Translations under genes and position numbers: made by a program
Shown: positions 7,986 through 15,219 of the stretch, one piece after another
Layout of the letters: every line of letters begins with the position of its first letter
Position numbering within the stretch: position 1 is the stretch's first letter
The notes under the pieces: generated by a model
Seen by the model: the letters and a program-made list of their open reading frames with translations, nothing else
Databases searched by the model: none
Told to the model about the DNA's origin: nothing
Assembly: GCA_948528155.1 (NCBI GenBank)
Contig: CAOSZT010000013.1
Span: 1 to 27,544, forward strand
From: an uncultured Clostridia bacterium
GTDB lineage: Bacteria; Bacillota; Clostridia; TANB77; CAG-508
Reading direction: 5' to 3'
DNA length: 27,544 bases

Positions 7986-8804
7986 TTACCTTTCTTTTTT
8001 ACTTACTTTTTTTGTTGCTGGTTTTGGTTGATTTGGCTCTTTTAGTTGTATGGGAGATTGCATATTTGAACCTATATCCCTTTGAGCTTTCTTCAATTCC
8101 TCCTCAGCTTTTTGATTTTCTTTTATTTCTTTTAATTCTTTCATAACAGAACGTCTTTCTGCTGGTTTAGTAGCTCCCTCCTCTGATTTGCTTTTGCTCA
8201 TTGAGGAATTCTCTAACGGATTGTTTTTTTCCGTTTGACTTTCCAGGGGGGAATGATTTTCTTCTTTCTGAGATGGCTTACTAAACATATCATCTATAAA
8301 GCTGTCCTCAACATCTTTTTTTTCAACTCCTATATCTGGTGCATTTTCTGATACATCTTTTGGCTTACCAGTACTTATGTCTATCATTTTGTTTTGTTCT
8401 ATTGCTTTTTCAACTGTTGCCTTATCAACTGTAGTAAGTTTAAATCTCTCTATTATACGATTAACTTTTGGTGCATCTTTTGCTCCAACCATAATATCAA
8501 TCATACTATCAACACTTTTATTATTTTTATTAATTAATGTTGTATAATACACACCATAAGTTTTAGCCTCACGAGCAAATATTTTCATTTCTTCTTTTTT
8601 AATAGAAAAGATTTTTAGTTCATTTTCACTTCTAAGCATTTTATTCAAACTTGCTTTTCCTTTTTTGCTACTAGTATCTTTTGATATTACATATAATGCA
8701 GCAACAATATTTTTTACAGCACTACCTGTAATCTTTAAAGCAAATTCTGTTTCATCTAAACATAGCCTTATAAATTGCTCTGCTGAATCACTTGATGTAC
8801 TCAT
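7986..8804 (-). CDS. pcfB: PcfB-like relaxosome protein (DUF3801)
   Basis: The 272-residue protein starts with the PcfB/DUF3801 fold: GSAVKNIVAALYVISKD, GKASLNKMLRSENELKIFSIKKEEMKIFAREAKTYGVYYTTL and an IMVGAKDAPKVNRIIERF block within the first 135 residues. The rest is a charged, low-complexity tail rich in lysine, glutamate and serine. PcfB of pCF10 binds relaxase PcfG and links the relaxosome to the VirD4-type coupling protein. Its ATG overlaps the relaxase stop (TAATG at 8806-8802), as expected for proteins made in fixed ratio. Confidence 0.85.
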   Translation of the reverse strand: MSTSSDSAEQFIRLCLDETEFALKITGSAVKNIVAALYVISKDTSSKKGKASLNKMLRSENELKIFSIKKEEMKIFAREAKTYGVYYTTLINKNNKSVDSMIDIMVGAKDAPKVNRIIERFKLTTVDKATVEKAIEQNKMIDISTGKPKDVSENAPDIGVEKKDVEDSFIDDMFSKPSQKEENHSPLESQTEKNNPLENSSMSKSKSEEGATKPAERRSVMKELKEIKENQKAEEELKKAQRDIGSNMQSPIQLKEPNQPKPATKKVSKKER

Positions 8805-10147
8805 TATTTTTCTTGCCCCTTTCTATCAATATTTTTTATTTTATCTTTCTTTTGTTCTTCTTTAAGATTTTCTTTTATCTGTGGTATTCTTGTTTCAATA
8901 TCTTCTATTAATTCAATTTCATATTTCTGCTTTTTTATTTCTTGTGATAACTCTTGAATTTTAATATGAATCTTTTGTTTTTCTTCATCTGTTTTTGCTT
9001 TCGTTTTTCTTGTCCATAATTTATCCTGTTTGCTTACAAGGTCTTGTAAGTTTTTAATAGATGATGATTTATATGATAAAAGTTCTTGATCAGTCTGTAT
9101 TCCAGTCCTACTCAAAAACTTTGCCTCATTTGATAATTTATCCATCTTTTTTATATCTTCTCTTAAATGGCTTGATATTCTTTGCTTTTTCTTTGGATAA
9201 ACTTTTAATAAATAACAATAATAAAAGTATAAAGCTCTAAAACCTTTTATTTTTTTCTTATTTCTTAATTTGTTTTTGTTTCTTGAGCTATATCTATACT
9301 TACTGTTTATTGTTCTAACTTCTGGAAAAGGAACTCTTGTAGATTCTGTTTCAAAAATTCTTTCATTTATTCTTTTAATTTCATATTCATTTCCAAATGC
9401 TCTTGCAATTCTAATATTTCTACTTCGATTTGTTTTTCTTACACCTAATTTTCCTGAACGATTTTCTACTATATAATCCATCTTGTGCATCAAACTTAAA
9501 AAGTCATTATAAGAATATGCTTGCTCTATTGCATAATCAATATCATCTTTTACTGTTTCAGAATAAGTTGATTTTGTTACTTGTGATTTATAAAATTTTA
9601 TATAATCAATATTGGCTTTAGTCTTTTTTTCTTTTATTACACTTAAATTATTTTCTTCACAAAGTCTGTCTGATGTTTCTCTCATTAAAGCATAGCTTGC
9701 ATGATTATCATAATACTTTTTTCCATCTATAAACGATACAGAGTTCAAGCAAAAATGATTATGTATATGATTTGTATTCAAGTGAGTAGATACTACAACT
9801 TGAAATCTATCTCCCCATAATTCTTCTGCTAGCTGAACTCCAATTTGATGTGCTTGTTCTGCTGTAACCTCTCCCTCTGCAAATGACTGGAAAGCGTGAA
9901 AACCTAAAATGCTGTCTTGCTTTCTCCATTTCTTTTTAACTCTCATCATATCCTGGTATGAATTTTCTTTTGAACAATTTAATGCAGATACATATAATTG
10001 TTCTTCAGTTTTATAAGAAGCGGTTGCATATTCAATTACATTATGAAGTTCACTATATTTCTCTTTACTAGTTTTAGATGGATTAGTTGTATATTCAATA
10101 ACATGATCTAGCCTTTTCTTTATTGCCCATATTTTTGTAGTAGCCAT
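8804..10147 (-). CDS. Relaxase (MobP-type mobilization nuclease)
   Basis: This 447-residue enzyme should cut one strand at oriT and stay bound to the 5' end. The N-terminal relaxase domain starts MATTKIWAIKKRLDHVIEYTTNP and has the histidine triad motif in HLNTNHIHNHF near residue 125, preceded by GFHAFQSFAEGEVTAEQAHQIG. Candidate catalytic tyrosines are in the first 60 residues (IEYTTNP, IEYATASYKT). After residue 280 it is a lysine-rich coiled coil (LRNKKKIKGFRALYFYYCYLLK, then ELSQEIKKQKYEIELIEDIETR). Length and layout match Tn1549-type relaxases. Start and stop codons overlap those of mobC and pcfB. Confidence 0.94.
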   Translation of the reverse strand: MATTKIWAIKKRLDHVIEYTTNPSKTSKEKYSELHNVIEYATASYKTEEQLYVSALNCSKENSYQDMMRVKKKWRKQDSILGFHAFQSFAEGEVTAEQAHQIGVQLAEELWGDRFQVVVSTHLNTNHIHNHFCLNSVSFIDGKKYYDNHASYALMRETSDRLCEENNLSVIKEKKTKANIDYIKFYKSQVTKSTYSETVKDDIDYAIEQAYSYNDFLSLMHKMDYIVENRSGKLGVRKTNRSRNIRIARAFGNEYEIKRINERIFETESTRVPFPEVRTINSKYRYSSRNKNKLRNKKKIKGFRALYFYYCYLLKVYPKKKQRISSHLREDIKKMDKLSNEAKFLSRTGIQTDQELLSYKSSSIKNLQDLVSKQDKLWTRKTKAKTDEEKQKIHIKIQELSQEIKKQKYEIELIEDIETRIPQIKENLKEEQKKDKIKNIDRKGQEK

Positions 10148-10467
10148 TAATCAATATCTAAAAGTTCCTTTTGAAATTTCTCCATAAAGTCATTTAGCTT
10201 TTTACAGTTATTTTTATAGCTAGGTACATCAATAAAATTAAGTGCATTTGCTTTCTTTGCAATTTGATTTAGATTAGTTCCTATTCCTCTTAGTTGTTTT
10301 AGTAATTCAAATATTTCTTCTGTTGGCATTTCTTTTGGTTTATAGCCATTAATAAGAGTTCTTATATATTCATTCTCTGTTAATCCTGTTTTTTCTGCAT
10401 TGTCTTTTAGCTTTTTTCTATCTTCATAATTAAGCCATAATTTCTTTTGAATAAAATGTTTTCTCAT
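10147..10467 (-). CDS. mobC: MobC-like relaxase accessory protein
   Basis: A protein of about 106 residues starting MRKHFIQKKLWLNYEDRKKLKDNAEKTG, with the ribbon-helix-helix pattern LTENEYIRTLINGYKPKE and then the MobC core LLKQLRGIGTNLNQIAKKANAL. MobC proteins bind near oriT and help the relaxase melt and nick the DNA. The frame is open from ATG at 10479, but ATG 10467 is preferred because it matches the usual family start and is better spaced from the purine-rich site. It lies next to the putative oriT and overlaps the relaxase start by TAATG. Confidence 0.88.
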   Translation of the reverse strand: MRKHFIQKKLWLNYEDRKKLKDNAEKTGLTENEYIRTLINGYKPKEMPTEEIFELLKQLRGIGTNLNQIAKKANALNFIDVPSYKNNCKKLNDFMEKFQKELLDID

Positions 10468-10507
10468 AGAAAAAATCATCTCTTTTCTTTAAGTCGTTTT
10501 GTATAAC

Positions 10508-10580
10508 GGGGATTGGGGTGTCCCCATGAATCGAATTTGGGGCGTGGGTACCCAAATTCAGTGCTTGCTAGGACAGCATT
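10508..10580. other. oriT: Putative origin of transfer (oriT)
   Basis: This stretch is much richer in G and C than anything near it and lies directly upstream of mobC and the relaxase. It holds GGGGA (10508-10512) pairing with TCCCC (10521-10525), and a perfect 9-bp inverted repeat 10533-10541 with 10551-10559. It is followed by GTGCTTGCTAGGACAGC, which could hold the nick site. Hairpins beside a nick site next to the mobC-relaxase pair are the standard MOB-P oriT layout. The exact nick cannot be read from sequence alone. Confidence 0.6.
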
Positions 10581-10599
10581 TATATATAGGCAGTCGCCT

Positions 10600-10916
10600 A
10601 AAATAGCATATTTTTATAGTAGTTTTTTACTATTCTTCTAAATATTCTTCGGCATAATCTTCCATATTTTCTTCAATTATGTTGCCGTTTTCTTCAATAA
10701 TTTTTGCAGAAACTTCGTATAAATCTTCTACTTTAAAATCCAATACATCTGATTTCATATACATATTTTTTACAAAATCTAATGCTTTCTCTGGATTCTT
10801 TTCTGATACAGTAATTTGTTTTTTAAATACTTCTTTTACATCAATTTTATAAATATTATTTTTCATTTTACGTCCTCCAATTTTTTATTTTTATTAAATT
10901 AGCGATATGCTATTTT
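10600..10916. repeat. 12-bp inverted repeat flanking the DpnD/PcfM-like gene
   Basis: AAAATAGCATAT at 10600-10611 is the exact reverse complement of ATATGCTATTTT at 10905-10916. The arms sit just outside the small gene between oriT and the primase-like gene. They may be a binding site pair, but the sequence is AT-rich and chance is not excluded. Confidence 0.4.
10630..10866 (-). CDS. DpnD/PcfM-like small protein
   Basis: A 78-residue acidic protein. The core KIDVKEVFKKQITVSEKNPEKALDFVKNMYMKSDVLDF matches the DpnD/PcfM family pattern (a beta strand, then a helix with EKAxxxVxxMY, then a short acidic strand). Members are common in Gram-positive conjugative elements; PcfM is encoded on the enterococcal plasmid pCF10. 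The biochemical role is unknown. It has a clear GGAGG site 7-8 nt before ATG 10866 and lies alone between the putative oriT and the primase-like gene. Confidence 0.72.
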   Translation of the reverse strand: MKNNIYKIDVKEVFKKQITVSEKNPEKALDFVKNMYMKSDVLDFKVEDLYEVSAKIIEENGNIIEENMEDYAEEYLEE

Positions 10917-10922
10917 AAAATT

Positions 10923-11909
10923 TTAGCGTACCACTATTTGCTTATTTTTTATATTGTTTTCATTTGTATTTTTAATAAAATTTTTAAATCCTAACATATA
11001 ACATAGATAGTCATTGCAGTCTTTTCCAATAGGAGCTGGATGATCTAAAACCTTATATCTTTTAGATAAAAGTTTAGTCAAACTTTGTGCTGCATATCTT
11101 CCAACTTCATCATTATCCAAGTGCAAATGTATCTCAGTTATGTTAGGATTTTCTTCTAAATATTTTTTTATTGTGCTTGATAATTTAATGTTTTCTACAT
11201 TCTCTGATGGCTTAAATACACCAGCTAAAGAAAGCATATTTTCATTATGATAATCAAGCCCTTTCATGTTCATAAGTGTTGCATAAGATAGTAAATCAAT
11301 ACTACTTTCAAATAAATGAACTCTGTTACTTTTATTAGTAGAATCTAATCTAAAAGTATAATTTTTATCACTGCCTTTCGCATCTCTCATGAACCTGGTA
11401 TCATTAGTTGCTCGGCAAAAAGCATAACGTGCATTTTTGTTTTTATCATAACCTACAAATACTACATTGTGATAGTTTTTCTCCTCATAAATCAAGCCAT
11501 TTTGTATAAATTCTTCGATTATTTCTTTTGAGATTCCTCTGCTCATTAAATATTTTTTTGCTTTATTGTAATTATCATTTTTCTCTGGTAAAACTAGCTT
11601 ATTTTCCTTTTTATTATTATTTTCATAAATAAATGGTCTTTGAATTTTAGTTTTATCAATGATAATTTGAATAGCCTCTTTGAATGAATATCCCTCAACT
11701 TCTATTAAATAATCTACTGCTGTTTTCCCTCCAATACCTCGTGAAAACCAATTCCATAAACCGTTACTTATTCTCATACTATCATGTGTTTTTGTAGTAT
11801 ATGTTCCATTTCCTACACTCACAAGCTCATCAGGTTCATAGTTTTGTAAATACGTTAGTGCATCCATTTTCTTTGCCTCTGCAACTACTTCTTTTGGTAT
11901 ATAAGGTAT
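10923..11909 (-). CDS. DUF3991/TOPRIM primase-like protein, apparent ATA start
   Basis: A 314-residue frame begins at ATG 11867, but the family consensus start (MPYIPxEVV...MDxLTYLQNYEP) is visible upstream as ATA-PYIPKEVVAEAKK from 11909, 8 nt after a strong AAGGAGG site (11924-11918). The ATA at 11909-11907 thus occupies the normal ATG position, giving 328 residues. The N-terminal part is a DUF3991 zinc-finger-like region (HDSMRISNGLWNWFSRGIGGKTAVDYL). The C-terminal part is a TOPRIM domain with LHLDNDEVGR near residue 265 and VHLFESSIDLLSY before it. Such proteins are thought to prime complementary-strand synthesis after transfer. Translation may start weakly at ATA or at 11867. Confidence 0.85.
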   Translation of the reverse strand: MPYIPKEVVAEAKKMDALTYLQNYEPDELVSVGNGTYTTKTHDSMRISNGLWNWFSRGIGGKTAVDYLIEVEGYSFKEAIQIIIDKTKIQRPFIYENNNKKENKLVLPEKNDNYNKAKKYLMSRGISKEIIEEFIQNGLIYEEKNYHNVVFVGYDKNKNARYAFCRATNDTRFMRDAKGSDKNYTFRLDSTNKSNRVHLFESSIDLLSYATLMNMKGLDYHNENMLSLAGVFKPSENVENIKLSSTIKKYLEENPNITEIHLHLDNDEVGRYAAQSLTKLLSKRYKVLDHPAPIGKDCNDYLCYMLGFKNFIKNTNENNIKNKQIVVR

Positions 11910-11922
11910 AACTATCGCCTCC

Positions 11923-12219
11923 TTATCTTTCTCTGTCTTTTGATTTTTTAGGCTTTGTAAGTTCTAAATTTTCTTCAACGATTTTCATTTCTTTTTCAGC
12001 TTTTTGCCTTTGATATCTTTCTCTCCTTTTCTGATTTATTAATTCTCTGTTTCTTCTGTTATATTCTTTTGTGTATTCAAGCACCTCTTGTCTGCCTTTT
12101 TCTGTAGCATATTTATTTGGAATAACTGTTACAGTATAATCTGGAAATATTGACTTAATCATTTTTTGAATCTTGTCAATATTTTTAGTCTCTTCAACAC
12201 TTGTTAATTGAATTCTCAA
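11923..12219 (-). CDS. Small basic protein, function unknown
   Basis: A 98-residue protein with an N-terminal alpha-beta part (TKNIDKIQKMIKSIFPDYTVTVIPNKYATEKG) and a highly charged helical C-terminal part rich in arginine, lysine and glutamate (RRNRELINQKRRERYQRQKAEKEM). The basic helix could bind nucleic acid, but I recognise no family. The start is TTG at 12219, well placed 7 nt after an AAGGAGGAGGA site. A terminator lies between it and the preceding gene, and the primase-like gene follows directly, its ribosome binding site touching this gene's stop. Confidence 0.65.
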   Translation of the reverse strand: MRIQLTSVEETKNIDKIQKMIKSIFPDYTVTVIPNKYATEKGRQEVLEYTKEYNRRNRELINQKRRERYQRQKAEKEMKIVEENLELTKPKKSKDRER

Positions 12220-12257
12220 TATAAAATCCTCCTCCTTTTTTATTATTTATAGGCATG

Positions 12258-12286
12258 AAAAAAGAGCCAATATTATAATCGACTCT
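12258..12286 (-). terminator. Intrinsic terminator after the small accessory genes
   Basis: On the minus strand AGAGTC (12286-12281) pairs with GGCTCT (12268-12263, one G-T pair) around an AT-rich loop and is followed by a T run (12262-12258). It closes the small operon that starts at the promoter near 13383 and separates it from the primase-like gene. Confidence 0.65.
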
Positions 12287-12339
12287 AACTTAATAATAAT
12301 TTTATTAATCTATAATTTCTTCAAAACGATATTTTTGAG

Positions 12340-12666
12340 TTATTTAATTATATTAAGTTTTTTTAAGTATAAATATAACTCTCTACCACCAGCATAAAAC
12401 ATTGCTTTTGTTTCCATTCTTTCTAGTTGTAATCTTATATCTCTTACTCTTAATAATGCTTTTACTTCATCATTATTTAATGAAGTATCTTTGTAATCTT
12501 CTAGCACACTTCTAACATTTGGAAATTGAGTTTTTATATTTTCCATCTCACTAAATAGTTTTCTATATTCTGCACTTTCAGTTTTTAAATCGAGCTCGGT
12601 TCTACTTATAAATTCATCAAAAGCTACAGTATATCTATCAAAATACGTTTTAAATTCTTCCACCAA
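12340..12666 (-). CDS. DUF6664-like small protein (paralogue 2)
   Basis: A 108-residue, mostly helical protein. The pattern YRKLFSEMENIKTQFPNVRSVLED, NNDEVKALLRVRDIRLQLERMETKAMFYAGGRELYLYLKKLNII resembles what I know as the DUF6664 family of small proteins from Clostridia; the number is from memory. It aligns along its whole length with the gene immediately upstream (12681-13013), pointing to a tandem duplication. The start is TTG at 12666 or GTG at 12663, both reachable from the GGAGG site at about 12678-12674. Function unknown. Confidence 0.68.
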   Translation of the reverse strand: MVEEFKTYFDRYTVAFDEFISRTELDLKTESAEYRKLFSEMENIKTQFPNVRSVLEDYKDTSLNNDEVKALLRVRDIRLQLERMETKAMFYAGGRELYLYLKKLNIIK

Positions 12667-12680
12667 TAACTTACCTCCAC

Positions 12681-13013
12681 CTATATTTTTAACATGTCCA
12701 TGTTTTGCAAATAGATATAATTTTCTTTCATTCCTAGTTTAAATATTTCTTTTTCTTCAATAGAATCTATTTGATGCTCTAAAATTAAAATATCTCTGAC
12801 AGCCTGTAATTCGTCATTAGATAATGTATCAAAATCTCCATCTTCTAAAAATTTAATAACTTTTGGATATTTTAATTTTATGCTAGAAATTTTATCATAT
12901 AATTCTTTATATTCTGGTATTTTACACCATTTTGAAAGCCTGTTATTATCAATATATTCATTAAAATCATCTGAATATTCATCTAAAAAACTTTTTTCAA
13001 TTTTCTCATCCAT
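12681..13013 (-). CDS. DUF6664-like small protein (paralogue 1)
   Basis: The frame is open further upstream, but the ATG at 13013 is preferred because a CGGAGGA site lies 8-10 nt before it, giving about 110 residues (MDEKIEKSFLDEYSDDFNEYI). It shares with the next gene the blocks YKELYDKISSIKLKYPKVIKFLED, LSNDELQAVRDILILEHQID and KEIFKLGMKENYIYLQNMDML. The start overlaps the stop of the preceding gene (ATGGATGA, 13013-13006), so these genes form one coupled unit. No enzymatic motif is visible. Confidence 0.7.
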   Translation of the reverse strand: MDEKIEKSFLDEYSDDFNEYIDNNRLSKWCKIPEYKELYDKISSIKLKYPKVIKFLEDGDFDTLSNDELQAVRDILILEHQIDSIEEKEIFKLGMKENYIYLQNMDMLKI

Positions 13014-13332
13014 TTGGCAAGTCCTCCGTTTTCTTAATTTCATTTTTGAGTTTCATTGCATCACAAAATCCTAGTTTGTAATACTTTTCCATCCAGTAAT
13101 TAATTTCTTCTAAATAAGATCCATCGAACTCTTTAAATAAATGATTAATTTCAGTAAAGATTTCATTTTCTTTACCTACAGCCTTTTTTAAGGCATTATA
13201 TAAATTTTTCTGTTTTTGCCTTGTTCCATTTTTTTCTAGTTGAGCATTATGCTCATCAACAAAAATAGACTCGTATTCATCACTGCGTACAATAAATAAT
13301 TTGTTTAAAATTGGCTCATTAAATTCTTCCAT
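13006..13332 (-). CDS. Small accessory protein, possibly DUF6809-like
   Basis: A 108-residue helical protein (KQKNLYNALKKAVGKENEIFTEINHLFKEF, then EEINYWMEKYYKLGFCDAMKLKNEIKK). The final helix with YKLGFCDAMKL recalls DUF6809 proteins, which often stand beside DUF6664 genes in Clostridia; this is a tentative match from memory. It is the first gene of a three-gene unit with its own promoter (13355-13383) and a good AGGAGG site before ATG 13332. Function unknown. Confidence 0.65.
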   Translation of the reverse strand: MEEFNEPILNKLFIVRSDEYESIFVDEHNAQLEKNGTRQKQKNLYNALKKAVGKENEIFTEINHLFKEFDGSYLEEINYWMEKYYKLGFCDAMKLKNEIKKTEDLPNG

Positions 13333-13354
13333 ATTATCATAACCTCCTGTGTTT

Positions 13355-13383
13355 ATAGTATAAGGTTATCACTTTTCTTTCAA
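13355..13383 (-). promoter_or_regulatory. Promoter of the small accessory operon
   Basis: TTGAAA (13383-13378) and TACTAT (13360-13355) are 17 bp apart on the minus strand, just upstream of the AGGAGG site of the gene at 13332 and after a strong terminator at 13428-13455. The arrangement marks the start of a separate transcription unit. Confidence 0.6.
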
Positions 13384-13427
13384 ATGTGCAAATTAAAAAT
13401 TTTAAGATAAATTGCAAACTTGACATG

Positions 13428-13455
13428 AAAAAAAAAGATGCTATTTCTAACATCT
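13428..13455 (-). terminator. Strong intrinsic terminator
   Basis: On the minus strand an 8-bp stem (13455-13448 with 13443-13436, one G-T pair) with a GAAA tetraloop is followed by a run of eight or more T (13435-13428). It ends transcription from the AlbA_2 region before the small accessory operon. Confidence 0.8.
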
Positions 13456-13473
13456 CAAAAGTTTTAATACAAA

Positions 13474-13731
13474 CTATATATTCTCTTTTAAAACTTTCCA
13501 ATATCCATTTTTATCTAATCCAACTCTTTTTGTAATAACTTCAATTAGTTTCTTTTCTGTTTTATTTAATTTTACAGTGACATTTACAGTGTCATTTAGA
13601 GTGACATATACAGTGCCATTTTTTTCATTTTTTTGCAATTCTTTTGGATATAATTCTGTATATTCTCCATTATAGAATGTTACAGTAAAATCATCTCTCT
13701 CATTTTTCAAATCATATCCTAAATCATTACG
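13474..13731 (-). pseudogene. Decayed C-terminal remnant of a second AlbA_2-type protein
   Basis: The open frame reads NDLGYDLKNERDDFTVTFYNG, then EKKLIEVITKRVGLDKNGYWKVL. It corresponds to the end of the neighbouring AlbA_2 protein (ENRKTAFFVIVHRK ... TENEEKVLNEI ... IERVGSNKVGYWKI), but about 35 residues of the winged-helix part are missing between EVI and TKRVG. No sensible start exists; the TTG at 13710 lacks a good ribosome binding site. The middle carries short near-repeats of a TACAGTGACATT-like unit. I read it as the leftover of a duplicated or replaced regulator gene. Confidence 0.6.
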
Positions 13732-13732
13732 T

Positions 13733-13774
13733 TTTTATTGTGCATTTTATTGTGCAAAAAATGCACAATAAAAT
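13733..13774. repeat. Tandem 12-bp repeat with inverted copy
   Basis: TTTTATTGTGCA occurs at 13733-13744 and 13745-13756, and its reverse complement at 13762-13773. The last two form a perfect 13-bp hairpin (13744-13756 with 13762-13774, five-base loop) 3 nt after the stop of the AlbA_2 gene. It may be a transcription end, an operator, or a deletion scar between the two AlbA_2 copies. Confidence 0.7.
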
Positions 13775-13776
13775 TT

Positions 13777-15141
13777 TTATAATTTTATTTTCCAATATCC
13801 TACTTTATTTGAGCCAACTCGTTCTATAATTGATTTGTTTTTCAAATTACTTATTATACTTGAAATTGTTCTTTCTCCCATATTTAACACATTTGTTAAT
13901 TCTTTTCTAGTTATATTTGGATTTAATTTAATTTCATTTAATACTTTTTCTTCATTTTCCGTCAACTTTTTGTTATAATTTTTTCTCTCTGTCAAATCTT
14001 TTTCAGTATTTTCAACTAATTCATCAACACTTTTTCTATGAACTATAACAAAAAACGCAGTTTTTCTATTTTCCAATTTAATGTCTATGTTTTCTTCTTT
14101 ACATTTTTCGTAAACATTTTTTATACCTGAACCCCATCTTTCGATTTCTCCTGATAAATACATTGTTTGAGCAATAAGTGGATTTCTTGGTCTTGATGGT
14201 TCCTCTCCAAATATATAATCTTCTGGTGTAGCCTCATTCGTAAAAAATCCAGGATTATCTATTTCAATTCTGTCTTTATATATTGCAAGATCATTGTCAT
14301 AAGGTTCATTCCAAGCACGATGACAGAAGGAATTGCAAAGTAGCTCTCTCATAGCTCTTATTGGTACTTCTGGTATTTCTTTTCTTGAGAAAGTTCCAGT
14401 ATTGAAATTAACACTCCATCTAATGTTTTTTGAAATATATTGTTCTCCATCATCAATTAATTTAAATATATTACCTGTAAAATCTTGCATATCAATAAAT
14501 GTTGTTTTTGTAGATGTTGCAAAAATTGCTGCACGTAATTGTATTCTAGGAGATTTTCCAAACAAAACATATCCAGCATTTTTGATATTGCCTTTATTAT
14601 CAATAAGGTTTAATTTCTTTAAAATATCTTCTTTATTGGTATAATCAAATGATATTCTTCCCTTTTTCTTGCCTTTTTTGATAAATTCTATTATAGTATT
14701 TTCATCAATATCATCTAAGGTTACGTCACTAGGTTTCTATTCCCATTTATTTGTTTTTTCATCAGCTTTTAGAATTAAGTTTTTTAATTCTCTTTGAGAT
14801 AATTTTTTATCCTCATCTCCAACTCTAATAAAAGCTCTACCATAAGCAAAGTAAGGTACATCATCCCCTTCAAACTCGACTTTTATACACTCTTTATTAT
14901 TTAAAATTACTTTTTCAACTGATGGATAAATTTTAGGTTCAATATGGCTTGTAACAGCTTGCGTAACATCTCTTAATGTGCTTTCGCCCATAATTTGTCC
15001 TACTGGTGTTCCGTCATTTTTTACACCAAAATATACAGTTCCTTTTTGATGTTTATTAAGCATTGCAACTATTGAATCAAGAGCTTGTTGTAATTCTGCT
15101 GTTGATTTTTTAAATTCTAACATTTCATTTTCTTCTCCCAT
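13777..15141 (-). pseudogene. AlbA_2/Schlafen-type ATP-binding regulator, broken by an in-frame TAG
   Basis: One reading frame of about 454 codons is interrupted only by TAG at 14739-14737. The first part (from MGEENEMLEFKKSTAE, with GTVYFGVKNDGTPVGQ) is an AlbA_2 DNA-binding domain. After the stop the same frame continues KPSDVTLDDIDENTIIEFI, NAGYVLFGKSPRIQLRAAIFA, PIRAMRELLCNSFCHRAW, IEIDNPGFF, ERWGSGI and a C-terminal winged helix (TENEEKVLNEIKLNPNITRKELTNVL), the full COG2865-type order. A single C-to-T change (CAG to TAG) would explain it. The start is ATG 15141 behind GCGAGG, since the open frame further upstream covers the promoter. It may once have been a cargo regulator. Confidence 0.88.
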
Positions 15142-15172
15142 ATTGTACCTCGCTTTCAATAACTTTATGAGT

Positions 15173-15201
15173 AGTATACCATTTTTATTATAAATTATCA
15201 A
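15173..15201 (-). promoter_or_regulatory. Strong promoter of the AlbA_2 gene
   Basis: TTGATA (15201-15196) and a consensus TATACT (15178-15173) are exactly 17 bp apart on the minus strand, 32 bp before ATG 15141. It lies in the short gap after the large methylase-helicase gene, so this gene has its own transcription start. Confidence 0.75.
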
Positions 15202-15219
15202 TAATAGGAAATCAAAATT

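Noticed and set aside
8215..8260. AACGGA/TCCGTT hairpin and a six-G run in the pcfB tail
   Set aside because: It lies within a low-complexity coding stretch, has no T run on the coding strand and the frame is intact, so chance is the simplest explanation.
14737..14739. Stop-codon reassignment (TAG read as an amino acid)
   Set aside because: Several other genes in the window end properly at TAG, with the next gene starting right behind it.
15142..15201. Upstream extension of the AlbA_2 frame from TTG at 15201
   Set aside because: The extension overlaps a consensus promoter and lacks a ribosome binding site; ATG 15141 follows GCGAGG and begins the conserved domain.
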